A DNA stretch of 15,379 bases from Spirochaetaceae bacterium (lineage in GTDB: Bacteria; Spirochaetota; Spirochaetia; Treponematales; Breznakiellaceae), in NCBI GenBank assembly GCA_031257075.1, contig JAIRPM010000111.1, forward strand, positions 1-15,379. Reading direction: 5' to 3'. The position numbers and the translations under genes were made by a program. Of the stretch, positions 1 through 6,137 are shown in pieces; the first letter of the stretch is position 1; each line of letters starts with the position of its first letter. The notes below the pieces were generated by a model that saw only the letters and a list, made by a program, of their open reading frames with translations, did no database searches and had not been told where the DNA came from.

Positions 1-68
1 CTGAACAACACGACAGCCGCGCCGAGCGCCGCCATCATTGCCATAAAAAGTTTTCTTTGATTTTTCAT
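1..68 (-). CDS. Exported protein, N-terminal fragment (cut by window edge)
   Basis: Only the first 22 codons are present, and the gene runs off the left edge. The ATG at 68-66 is preceded by GGAGG at 80-76 with a 7-nt spacer, a textbook ribosome binding site, so the start is secure. The peptide begins MKNQRKLFMAMMAALGAAVV: a short basic n-region followed by a hydrophobic Ala-rich core. That is a Sec signal peptide or lipoprotein leader, so the product is exported. Its function cannot be told. A possible proximal promoter (TTGGGG, 16 nt, TAGGAT) lies about 93-120 on the minus strand. A much better promoter sits at 524-552, which would give a leader of roughly 450 nt across a poly-C tract. Confidence 0.75.
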   Translation of the reverse strand, partial: MKNQRKLFMAMMAALGAAVVLF

Positions 69-313
69 AACATTACCTCCTGTACAAAAAATCCTAAAAT
101 ATATTCCGGCCGCCCCAACGGACGCGCCGTGCAAGCCCGCTTACGGACTTACCTTAAACAAGCCGCTTCGCGGCCTGCCTAAGGCCTTAAATACAACGTT
201 TTTGGGCGCGCCGCGCCCGGAACACCCGTTACGGCGGATGCGCCGGCCTAATGGACGGATCCCGGAGAGTATTGACAATATCACGTGAAAGAGGCCGTAC
301 ACGGCCCGAAATA

Positions 314-333
314 CCGCTGAAACAGCGGGTTTT
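314..333. repeat. Short stable hairpin beside the G16 tract
   Basis: CCGCTG at 314-319 and CAGCGG at 323-328 form a perfect 6-bp stem with an AAA loop. On the plus strand it is followed by GTTTT, and on the minus strand by TATTT. Either could act as a weak intrinsic terminator, but the T-tracts are short. On a minus-strand transcript from the promoter at 524-552 it would lie just after the poly-C run. Confidence 0.4.
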
Positions 334-340
334 AGCAACT

Positions 341-356
341 GGGGGGGGGGGGGGGG
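341..356. repeat. Homopolymer of 16 G (poly-C on minus strand)
   Basis: Sixteen consecutive G are present at 341-356. Tracts of this length slip easily in replication and are the classical substrate of bacterial phase variation. The tract lies about 160 nt downstream of a minus-strand promoter (524-552) and upstream of the exported gene at the left edge. It could alter a leader, or the frame of a small open frame that crosses it. The stated length may also carry sequencing error. Confidence 0.85.
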
Positions 357-523
357 TAACTAATAGATTGCGGTTTTATGCTGTTGGCGTGGGGGCGGCC
401 CGCGGCAACAAACGCCGCGTTCACCGCCGGGACATAGCCGAAAACGGCCGCCGCCGGACAAACGCCGGCCGGAACAGGCCGCGCCCCCGCAAAAAATTTA
501 CCCTCTGCATAGCGCATACCCCC

Positions 524-552
524 AATATACCACATGGAAAAAGAATAGTCAA
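524..552 (-). promoter_or_regulatory. Sigma70-type promoter reading leftward
   Basis: On the minus strand a -35 TTGACT (552-547) and a -10 TATATT (529-524) are separated by exactly 17 bp. This is the closest match to consensus in the window. An ATG at 517-515 lies 6 nt after the -10, the same geometry as at the leaderless genes elsewhere in the window. The 61-codon frame it opens ends at 332 and runs through the poly-C tract as Pro codons. The transcript could also extend to the exported gene at 68. Confidence 0.6.
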
Positions 553-626
553 TAAAAAACGGGGCACAATTTAAAAATAATGCCGGCTCTCATTCCATTT
601 GAAGGCCTTTTCCCTCCGCAAACAAT

Positions 627-647
627 AACCGCACAATAGTTGCGGTT
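627..647. promoter_or_regulatory. Inverted repeat overlapping the glycosyltransferase -35 box (possible operator)
   Basis: AACCGCA at 627-633 and TGCGGTT at 641-647 form a perfect 7-bp inverted repeat with a 7-bp centre. The right half overlaps the -35 hexamer TTGCGG at 640-645. A dyad in this position upstream of the transcription start fits a repressor operator better than an RNA hairpin. No regulator is encoded next to it. Confidence 0.35.
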
Positions 648-668
648 TAGTTTCGTATCAACTATACT
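640..668 (+). promoter_or_regulatory. Promoter of the glycosyltransferase gene (leaderless)
   Basis: A -35 TTGCGG (640-645) and a -10 TATACT (663-668) have a 17-bp spacer. The -10 ends 6 nt before the ATG at 675, so transcription should begin at or within a nucleotide or two of the start codon. There is no Shine-Dalgarno sequence. Confidence 0.6.
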
Positions 669-674
669 TGAGTT

Positions 675-1811
675 ATGAAAGTCGGAATCGACACTTTTGC
701 CTGCAGACCGGGCACATCGGGTGTCGGTGTTTACTTAATTCAACTTTTGAAACGTATTCCCGCATCGGGTACGCAATTTGAGCTTTTTGGCTGGGACTAT
801 GACCGGTTTTCTTTAAGCGAGGTTGCTAAAAATATGAATTTTGTTCCGCAAGGCTTTATTCGAGGGGATACCGCCAATCAACTATGGCATCTTCTAAAAT
901 ACCCGCGGTTTGCCCGCGAGTCAAAATACGATGTCTGTTTTTTCCCGGTAGCGCACAAAAGGCTGTCTTACGGTTCGCCATGCCCTGCCGTAGGCACCGT
1001 CCACGACATGGCGGCTTATTGGGGAACGCGGAAAACCCGTGAACATTTGGGAGCGATTTTACGGGTGATTCTCCCCAATGCTTTGCGCCGGCTGGACCGT
1101 ATTATTGCCGTTTCAGGATGGATAAAGCAGGAATTGGTCAATGTTATCAATATTGCGCCATCAGCGATAGAAGTTGTCCCTAACGGAGTGGATTTGCAGG
1201 ATTTTTATCCGCGTAAAAAAACTGATGAAAGCATGGTTTTTATTCAGCCGTTCAGTTTCAAACGCCCCTATATTTTGTATGCGGCGCGGCTCGAACATCC
1301 GGTAAAAAATCATCTCAAACTGATTAAAGCATTTGAAATTTTTAAAGAACGGACAAAATTTCCGCACCGTCTCGTTTTTACCGGGTCGAACAGCCGCGGC
1401 GCTGATAAAATAAAAGAAGCGGTAGCGACAAGCGCGTCCCGCAGTGACATTTTTATTACCGGCACGTTCCCTTCAAAAAGTCTACCGGAGTTGTATTCCG
1501 GTGCGGACTTTGTTGTTATACCATCCTTGTATGAAGGTTTTGGTCAGAGCGCAATAGAGGCGATGGCTTGCGGCGTACCGGTTGCCTGCGCCAATGCGGC
1601 ATCGCTGCCGGAAACCGCTGAACATGCCGCTCTCTACTTTGACCCGCATGACAGCGAAGATATGGCCGACCGCATGGTAAGCCTTGCCAGCGACCGTTCC
1701 CTCAACAAGGAGTTACGCGCGGCCGGCCTTGAACGGGCCAAGTTTTTTTCGTGGGATACCTGTATGGAACGAACGCTCAAAATTATTATGGAAACAGCCG
1801 GCGCGGCATAA
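675..1811 (+). CDS. Glycosyltransferase family 4 (GT-B fold)
   Basis: A 378-residue enzyme of the GT4 family. These are retaining transferases that move a sugar from a nucleotide-sugar donor to a glycan or lipid acceptor, usually in the cytoplasm or at the inner membrane face. The N-terminal Rossmann half begins MKVGIDTFACRPGTSGVGVY with the Gly-rich acceptor-side loop. TVHDM (108-112), IIAVSGWIK (143-151) and VVPNGVDLQDFYP (167-179) are typical GT4 landmarks. The C-terminal half has ILYAARLEHPVKNH (200-213) and the E-x7-E donor motif EGFGQSAIE (287-295) followed by AMACGVPV. Length is normal for the family. The ATG at 675 sits at the predicted transcription start and has no ribosome binding site. 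The gene ends 10 nt from the convergent rhomboid gene. The acceptor and sugar cannot be told; cell-envelope polysaccharide or glycolipid synthesis is likely. Confidence 0.92.
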   Translation: MKVGIDTFACRPGTSGVGVYLIQLLKRIPASGTQFELFGWDYDRFSLSEVAKNMNFVPQGFIRGDTANQLWHLLKYPRFARESKYDVCFFPVAHKRLSYGSPCPAVGTVHDMAAYWGTRKTREHLGAILRVILPNALRRLDRIIAVSGWIKQELVNVINIAPSAIEVVPNGVDLQDFYPRKKTDESMVFIQPFSFKRPYILYAARLEHPVKNHLKLIKAFEIFKERTKFPHRLVFTGSNSRGADKIKEAVATSASRSDIFITGTFPSKSLPELYSGADFVVIPSLYEGFGQSAIEAMACGVPVACANAASLPETAEHAALYFDPHDSEDMADRMVSLASDRSLNKELRAAGLERAKFFSWDTCMERTLKIIMETAGAA

Positions 1812-1821
1812 ATAATGCGCC

Positions 1822-2448
1822 TCACCTGCGAAAGAGCCGGCGCAATGGGTTGATTCGATAGCGCAGCGCAAAAAAGAGCCCTCCAAAGAAAAAACCGGCA
1901 AGATGTGTTAAATGCGCGACACCGGTATCAAAGCCGCTTATTGAAAAGAAAACTTCTACCGCAGTAAACAGAATTACCACAATGGGAGCGCGGAGCGGAA
2001 ATATGCCCCAAAAGTAGATAACGTTATTAGGAAAGAAAACCGCATAGGCTAGTTGAATCGCGAATATCGCGCCGGATGCGCCGAGCAGTTGGTAATACCA
2101 GCCGCCTACAAACAAATATGCGCCAAACGAAAACGCTCCGGCTAAAACACCCGTAACAAGGTAATACAACAGGAACTCAACACTGCCCATATACGCTTCA
2201 AGTTGGGTGCCAAATACATACAACGCAAGCATATTGAAAAAAATATGGCTGATTGAACCATGCGCAAACATATAGGTAATAAAAGTCCAAACTTCACCCT
2301 GTAGCACAAATGCCGGAACAAGTGATAAATGAATGCTCAGACCGCGTCCAAAGATTTTTTGCGCGACAAATACAACCATATTCAAAGCCAAAAGAATGAA
2401 AACAGCGTTAAATTGCCGGTACTTGAAGGGTTTGTTGATAAGGCTCAT
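1822..2448 (-). CDS. Rhomboid family intramembrane serine protease
   Basis: A 208-residue polytopic inner-membrane protein. Rhomboids cleave transmembrane helices of substrate proteins within the bilayer. Six hydrophobic segments are visible. The expected active-site elements are present in order: HxxxN in HIFFN (His68, Asn72), the nucleophile Ser125 in GASGAIFA, and the general base His182 in HLTHLAGFFFG. It should therefore be active. A basic tail (RINPLRRLFRR) follows the last helix. The ATG at 2448 was chosen because homologues begin near the first helix. It lies 2 nt after the stop of the upstream chrA-like gene (TAA CG ATG), with no Shine-Dalgarno sequence, so translation is probably coupled. 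It is the last gene of the minus-strand run, and its substrate is unknown. Confidence 0.92.
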   Translation of the reverse strand: MSLINKPFKYRQFNAVFILLALNMVVFVAQKIFGRGLSIHLSLVPAFVLQGEVWTFITYMFAHGSISHIFFNMLALYVFGTQLEAYMGSVEFLLYYLVTGVLAGAFSFGAYLFVGGWYYQLLGASGAIFAIQLAYAVFFPNNVIYFWGIFPLRAPIVVILFTAVEVFFSISGFDTGVAHLTHLAGFFFGGLFFALRYRINPLRRLFRR

Positions 2449-2450
2449 CG

Positions 2451-2999
2451 TTACAATTTTAGCGCAATACCGGCGGCGGCGGCAAGAGCAATATAAAACG
2501 CCGGATGTTTTTTTAGGGTCATTACCGCGGCTAGTATAATAATAAAAATGGCACATTCGCGGGGGCGGAAAAATTGCAGGACACTTCGGGCATCTATATT
2601 AAAGAGCGCTTTCCGGCAGACCAGAAAACCGGCGGCCGCAAGAAGCCCGCATGCCGCCGGCTTAAGCCCTGCAAACACAGCCTGTGCCGTACACGATTCT
2701 TTGTACTTGCCGAGTATTTTGGAAACCAGCAAAATTGTGATAATTTGAGGTGTTGCCATTCCAAGCGGCGCGAGAACAAGTCCTGCGGGATGCGCAAATG
2801 CCGCCGCATACGCGCCCAAATTTATGCCGATAGCGCCGGGTATAAGCTGCGCAACTGCAAGCAAATCTGGAATTTGCTCCGCCGCAAACCAGCCGCGCCG
2901 TTCCGCTATGTCGTACAAAAATGGCAGAGTCGCAAGCCCTCCTCCCACCGCGAATAATCCTGTTTTAAAAAATTCGATGTAAATGAGAAATTTAATCAT
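2451..2999 (-). CDS. ChrA-like chromate/anion transporter, single-domain form
   Basis: 182 residues with the hallmarks of one CHR domain: FFKTGLFAVGGGLATLPFL (10-28), the RRGWF segment, then LAVAQLIPGAIGINLGAYAA (47-66) and several later hydrophobic helices. Family members export chromate or related oxyanions across the inner membrane, and many exist as tandem half-length genes that work as a pair. Here only one half is present and no partner lies beside it, so it may homodimerise, pair with a distant partner or have another substrate. The ATG at 2999 overlaps the stop of the ABC ATPase gene by 8 nt, indicating translational coupling. The rhomboid gene follows 2 nt after its stop. Confidence 0.85.
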   Translation of the reverse strand: MIKFLIYIEFFKTGLFAVGGGLATLPFLYDIAERRGWFAAEQIPDLLAVAQLIPGAIGINLGAYAAAFAHPAGLVLAPLGMATPQIITILLVSKILGKYKESCTAQAVFAGLKPAACGLLAAAGFLVCRKALFNIDARSVLQFFRPRECAIFIIILAAVMTLKKHPAFYIALAAAAGIALKL

Positions 3000-3771
3000 A
3001 GGCCGTGTTTTCGGGCTTCCAGTTTTTGAGCGATGAAAGCATAAATTCCTGTATATCAATTTCGTATATATCTTTTAGATTATTACCCGTAAACAGCGCC
3101 TTTGCGGTTCCTTGCAGGACAGCACAACCGTCCCGCATAAGGATAACTTCATTAAAAAACGCAAGGGCGAGATTCAAATCATGGAGGACACCGGCTACGG
3201 CTTTTTGTCCTTTTTTTACCCATATACTCAAATAACGCAGCAATTCAATCTGATATTTCAAATCAAGATGGTTGGTAGGTTCATCAAGAAGGATTATATC
3301 CGGGTCTTGCGCGATAGTACGGGCAAGGTAAACGCGCTGAAGTTGGCCGCCGGAAAGTTCGTCGAGCATCTTGTTACTCATTGTATCAAGTTCTAATTCC
3401 GCAAGCACACGACGGATGATTTCTTCATCCTGTTTGGTAATGGTTTTGAAAACACCGCCCGCATACGCATAGCGGGCAAGCGCTACGGTATCGTAAACAG
3501 TGTACGGAAAATAAACCTGCGGCATCTGACTGAGCAGCGCAATATGCCTGCCCAATTCCCTGCGCTTCAGTGCGCGCGCTTCGCGGCCATTGAGCATAAC
3601 GGTTCCCTGATACGGGACCATCGCGGCAAGCGCCTTGAGCAGCGTGCTTTTGCCTGACCCATTCGGCCCCGCAATGCAGAGCATTGCCCCCGCTTCAAGT
3701 GAAAACGAAATTTCTTTGATAACAGGCGCGCCGCCATATCCCGCATTTACTTTGGTACAGTTAAGGAGCAT
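2992..3771 (-). CDS. ABC transporter ATP-binding protein, iron-siderophore/cobalamin type
   Basis: A 259-residue ATPase of the FepC/FecE/BtuD class, which powers import of ferric siderophores, haem or cobalamin through a membrane permease pair. Walker A GPNGSGKST (35-43), Q-loop Gln in LLSQMPQ (about 82), signature LSGGQ (139-143), Walker B DIILLDE (158-164) and the H-loop His197 in GVLHDLN are all intact. No permease or substrate-binding protein gene lies nearby; the neighbours are TcdA-like upstream and ChrA-like downstream. The chosen ATG at 3771 gives the normal family start (MLLNCTKVNAGYGG). ATG 3786 and TTG 3810 are in-frame alternatives, and the latter would translate part of the palindromic repeat upstream. 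No clear Shine-Dalgarno sequence is seen. The stop overlaps the start of the next gene as ATGATTAA. Confidence 0.9.
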   Translation of the reverse strand: MLLNCTKVNAGYGGAPVIKEISFSLEAGAMLCIAGPNGSGKSTLLKALAAMVPYQGTVMLNGREARALKRRELGRHIALLSQMPQVYFPYTVYDTVALARYAYAGGVFKTITKQDEEIIRRVLAELELDTMSNKMLDELSGGQLQRVYLARTIAQDPDIILLDEPTNHLDLKYQIELLRYLSIWVKKGQKAVAGVLHDLNLALAFFNEVILMRDGCAVLQGTAKALFTGNNLKDIYEIDIQEFMLSSLKNWKPENTAYD

Positions 3772-3787
3772 ATTTTTTCCGTCCATA

Positions 3788-3835
3788 TAGGCAACGTTGA
3801 TAATCCTCAATTGGATTTAATCAGCGCTACTTTAG
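3788..3835. repeat. Palindromic repeat, copy A (degenerate)
   Basis: An imperfect palindrome with left arm core CAACGTTGAT, a centre around 3804-3816 and right arm core TTAATCAGCG. It matches the copies at 9540-9583 and 11678-11723 in core words (CAACGTTGAT/AATCAG) and in the terminal TAGG and TTTAG/CCTAG words. It lies between the tcdA-like stop (3885) and the ATPase start (3771) and interrupts an otherwise tight minus-strand gene run. Confidence 0.55.
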
Positions 3836-3884
3836 CCACGTTTTATGTTATCATGCTGTGGATTTGCCGGCAAGCCGGAGCGCA

Positions 3885-4670
3885 TTATGCAGCCACTGTT
3901 TTTAGCGTATCACGTATGACAAGGCTTGCCAAAATCATCCCCGCTGTTGCCGTTACCGGGACGGCGCTTCCGTTGATTATTTTTTTTGACGAACACCATT
4001 CGTGCCCATTCGCCGGACATAGGCAAGCGCCGCTGCCGCACACGGGCGCGCCGCCCTCCTGAAAATCCGTCTGGCGGGGAATGTTCTCCGCGCTGTAGAC
4101 AACGGTAAACGTGCCGTCAAAACCGCGCCCGCGCAGCCCCTGCCGGACTAGCCGCGCGAGGGCGCAGCCTTTCGTTTCCCAGATACCGGCAGTTTTTATC
4201 TGCGCCGGGTCGAGTTTTTGCGCCATACCCATCGATGAAAAAAGTATTTTCCCCAATGCCGCCGAATGTTCTATCAAATCAAGTTTGCACGAAAGGCTGT
4301 CTATAGCGTCTATCACATAGGCATACTCCGCAAATGGGAAAAACGCCTCATTTTCGCGGGAATAGACTTTGCTGACGGTTTCAATCTGGGCGGCAGGGTT
4401 TATTTCCAAAAGGCGTTCACGGAGCGCGGTTGTTTTTAAGCAGCCTATGGTTCGCACCGTTGCCTGTGCCTGCCGGTTGAGGTTGGTAACACAGACAGTA
4501 TCGGAGTCAACAAGGCACAGCCGGCAGATGCCGCTGCGGACAAGCGCCTCAGCGCACCAGCTGCCCACGCCGCCCAATCCAAAGACCATAACACCGGCGT
4601 TTTCCAGCGCACCGATACCGGCCGCGCCGGTTATAAGCGAAAGCCTCTGTAAAAAAGGCGGAACGGGCAC
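3885..4670 (-). CDS. tcdA: tRNA threonylcarbamoyladenosine dehydratase (TcdA/CsdL-like E1 enzyme)
   Basis: A 261-residue ThiF/MoeB/E1-superfamily protein. TcdA activates t6A37 of ANN-decoding tRNAs with ATP and cyclises it to ct6A. Visible features are the nucleotide-binding loop VFGLGGVGSW (29-38), the acidic strand LVDSDTVCVTNLNRQ (53-67), DAIDS (121-125) and a C-terminal stretch NGSAVPVTATAGMILAS. Cys-rich CGSGACLCP (211-219) is an addition that could bind a metal. GTG at 4670 is preferred because it has TAAGG five nt upstream, overlapping the stop of the TSCPD gene, and gives the usual short N-terminus. TTG at 4700 would add ten residues that do not look conserved. The two genes are 7 nt apart and co-transcribed. 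Another E1-type sulfur or cofactor role is possible but less likely. Confidence 0.85.
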   Translation of the reverse strand: MPVPPFLQRLSLITGAAGIGALENAGVMVFGLGGVGSWCAEALVRSGICRLCLVDSDTVCVTNLNRQAQATVRTIGCLKTTALRERLLEINPAAQIETVSKVYSRENEAFFPFAEYAYVIDAIDSLSCKLDLIEHSAALGKILFSSMGMAQKLDPAQIKTAGIWETKGCALARLVRQGLRGRGFDGTFTVVYSAENIPRQTDFQEGGAPVCGSGACLCPANGHEWCSSKKIINGSAVPVTATAGMILASLVIRDTLKTVAA

Positions 4671-4677
4671 GTTGGCC

Positions 4678-4935
4678 TTAGGCGGCGGACTGTTTAGCAA
4701 TGGCCGTTTCGAGGGCTTGAGCGAGTTGGTCAGGGCATGATGTGGGTTTTCTGCCGCAGAGAGTTCCCCGCAGTTTTTGTATTACATCCTGAGCAGGCAA
4801 CCCTTCGACAAGAGCACCAATTCCTTTTAAGTTTCCGTTACAGCCATTTTCAAAACGCACATTACGAACAATGCCATCGTTCAAATCAAAAAAAATACGA
4901 GACGCGCAAACGCCTTTCGTTTCATATTCGTACAT
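4678..4935 (-). CDS. Small TSCPD-domain protein (TIGR03905-like)
   Basis: 85 residues, close to the usual length of stand-alone TSCPD proteins. The eponymous motif TSCPD is at 65-69 (GRKPTSCPDQLAQAL). Preceding features include NVRFENGCNGNLKGI (25-39) and GLPAQDVIQKLRGTLCG (45-61). Four cysteines (10, 32, 60, 67) suggest metal binding. The domain is related to the C-terminal part of some adenosylcobalamin-dependent ribonucleotide reductases, but the role of the stand-alone form is not settled. The ATG at 4935 gives the family-typical start, MYEYETKGVCASRIFF. It lies 7 nt after a -10 box and lacks a Shine-Dalgarno sequence, so the message is probably leaderless. It is the first gene of the minus-strand run. 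Confidence 0.85.
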   Translation of the reverse strand: MYEYETKGVCASRIFFDLNDGIVRNVRFENGCNGNLKGIGALVEGLPAQDVIQKLRGTLCGRKPTSCPDQLAQALETAIAKQSAA

Positions 4936-4942
4936 ATCTACA

Positions 4943-4971
4943 AGAATACAAAAATCAATAGAGTTTGAGAA
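4943..4971 (-). promoter_or_regulatory. Promoter of the TSCPD-tcdA run (leaderless)
   Basis: On the minus strand a -35 TTCTCA (4971-4966) and a -10 TATTCT (4948-4943) have a 17-bp spacer. Each matches consensus at four or more positions. Seven nt separate the -10 from the ATG at 4935, so the start codon should be at or next to +1. Confidence 0.5.
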
Positions 4972-5037
4972 GAAAGCCCTCTCTTTGCCACAGCAAAGCA
5001 TTTAACAAAACACCGCCTCAAGTTTTCCGTCTTTCCC

Positions 5038-5067
5038 TTGAAACCACCCCCACAAACACGCTATCCT
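5038..5067 (+). promoter_or_regulatory. Promoter of the Rpn nuclease gene (near-leaderless)
   Basis: A -35 TTGAAA (5038-5043), an 18-bp spacer and a -10 TATCCT (5062-5067). The ATG at 5077 is 9 nt past the -10, leaving a leader of zero to about three nt. It is divergent from the TSCPD promoter, with the two -35 regions about 65 bp apart. Confidence 0.5.
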
Positions 5068-5076
5068 CTAATAACC

Positions 5077-5997
5077 ATGCCCGTAAACACCCGCTACAAA
5101 GACAGCGTATTCTCACTGCTTTTTGGCAATGAACCCGCCCTCCGCGAACTATACGAGGCATTATTCGGCGCCGCCCTCCCGCCTGGCATCGATATCACCA
5201 TCAACACACTGGAAGACGCCCTCTACATGACCCGCCTAAACGACCTCTCTTTTGAAGTAGGCGGCCGCCTCGTCATCCTCATCGAACACCAAAGCACAAT
5301 AAACCCCAACATGGCCGTCAGACTCCTCATTTACATCGCGAGAATATACGAAAAAATGCTGACAGGGAAAAACCTCTATGGCAGAAAACGGCTTACCATA
5401 CCCCGCCCTGAGTTCATCGTGCTATACAACGGCGTTGAAGAATACCCCGATACCGCCACGCTGAACCTCGCGGACACCTTCGCGAAAGCGTCCGAAGTCG
5501 CGGCCGCGCTGGGAATACCTATGGACGAGAACCCTCCTTTAGATTTGGAAGTAAAGGTATATAATATAAATGAGGGACGGAACAAAGAAATGCTCCGGCG
5601 GAGCGCGATACTTTCAGGGTATAGCGCGTTCATAGCGCGTGCGAGGGAGTTCACGGCTGAGGCAGCCGGAGGAAGGAAGCCAACGGAATTAACGAATGAC
5701 GAGAAAGAGAGGGCGATGAAAAAGGCGATAGACTGGTGTGTAAAGCACGAAGTATTAAAGCCATTTTTTGACCAACACAGTTCGGAGGTAAGGAATATGC
5801 TATTTGACGAATGGAAACTAGAAGACGCTCTTGTAGTGGAGCGCGAAGAAGGCCGCGAGGAAGGCCGTGAAGAAGGCCGTGAAGAAAAAGAGATTGTAGA
5901 TGTAAACAATCTTTTGGATTATGGCTTGAAGCCTGAGCAGATTTCCCTTGCTCTCAAACTGCCGATTGATAAGGTGCTGCGTTACCAATCAAAATAA
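5077..5997 (+). CDS. Rpn family recombination-promoting nuclease / PD-(D/E)XK putative transposase
   Basis: 306 residues. The family-typical start MPVNTRYKDSVFSLLFG leads into a PD-(D/E)XK fold with Asp56 in NDLSFEV and the E-x-Q motif Glu70-His-Gln72 in LVILIEHQST. Characterised Rpn proteins are DNA endonucleases that raise recA-independent recombination; some relatives act in phage defence. A middle region ending KKAIDWCVKHEVLKPFF is followed by EEGREEGREEGREE, encoded by 12-bp direct repeats (about 5844-5889), and a C-terminal helix-turn-helix-like tail, NNLLDYGLKPEQISLALKLP. ATG 5077 is chosen over the upstream TTG 5038 because the homologous N-terminus starts there and TTG 5038 lies in the -35 box. 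No terminal inverted repeats or target duplications were seen, so it is not visibly part of a mobile element. Confidence 0.88.
   Translation: MPVNTRYKDSVFSLLFGNEPALRELYEALFGAALPPGIDITINTLEDALYMTRLNDLSFEVGGRLVILIEHQSTINPNMAVRLLIYIARIYEKMLTGKNLYGRKRLTIPRPEFIVLYNGVEEYPDTATLNLADTFAKASEVAAALGIPMDENPPLDLEVKVYNINEGRNKEMLRRSAILSGYSAFIARAREFTAEAAGGRKPTELTNDEKERAMKKAIDWCVKHEVLKPFFDQHSSEVRNMLFDEWKLEDALVVEREEGREEGREEGREEKEIVDVNNLLDYGLKPEQISLALKLPIDKVLRYQSK
5844..5890 (+). repeat. 12-bp coding direct repeats (EEGR)
   Basis: Near-identical 12-bp units (GAAGAAGGCCGT with GAG/CGC variants) encode EEGR repeats in the Rpn nuclease, forming a charged linker or coiled segment before the C-terminal tail. Unit number could vary by slippage without breaking the frame. 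Confidence 0.75.
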
Positions 5998-6098
5998 CGG
6001 CGTTATGCTCTGCGCAAGCAATGTTGCCTTAACATGCGCTTTTGCCTTGGCTCTTTGCTTTTCTGCCGGAAGCAAAGCCAAAAATCCGTAGACGGGTT

Positions 6099-6125
6099 GG
6101 GCGCGGCGTTAATACCGCGCCCTTT
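6099..6125. terminator. Hairpin between convergent rpn-like and barrel genes
   Basis: GGGCGCGG (6099-6106) and CCGCGCCC (6115-6122) form a perfect 8-bp GC-rich stem with an 8-nt loop. On the plus strand it is followed only by TTT, so intrinsic termination would be weak. A second imperfect stem (TTGGCT...AGCCAA) lies upstream at about 6047-6081. Its place between convergent genes suggests a shared transcript end. Confidence 0.4.
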
Positions 6126-6137
6126 GGCAATGCTTCC

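Larger units (their letters stand above)
81..674. other. Gene-poor intergenic region with GC-rich palindromes, G16 tract and two outward promoters
   Basis: No convincing protein-coding gene was found in these 594 bases. Short reading frames on both strands here have low-complexity Ala/Gly/Arg/Pro composition and no family resemblance. The stretch holds GC-rich inverted repeats (for example near 166-180 and 206-220), a CCGCTG/CAGCGG hairpin at 314-328, a run of sixteen G at 341-356, a minus-strand promoter at 524-552 and the plus-strand glycosyltransferase promoter at 640-668. It separates the divergently transcribed exported gene at the left edge from the glycosyltransferase. Confidence 0.6.

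Noticed and set aside
251..574. 107-codon plus-strand frame through the G16 tract
   Set aside because: Its translation is low-complexity Arg/Gly-rich and contains a poly-Gly run from the homopolymer. No promoter or ribosome site fits it.
2574..2957. 127-codon open frame on the plus strand
   Set aside because: It lies fully antisense to the ChrA-like gene, which has family motifs. Its translation is Arg/Lys-rich with no family resemblance and has no credible start signal.
3843..3884. CCGG-rich palindrome after tcdA as a terminator
   Set aside because: The CCGGC/GCCGG arms leave only a 2-nt loop and no T-tract follows, so it is not supported as an intrinsic terminator.
5376..5909. 177-codon open frame on the minus strand
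   Set aside because: It is antisense to the Rpn nuclease. The SSRPSSRP repeat is only the complement of the EEGR codon repeat.
5038..5997. Rpn gene as part of an insertion sequence
   Set aside because: No flanking terminal inverted repeats or target-site duplication could be found by eye, and the gene has its own tight promoter.
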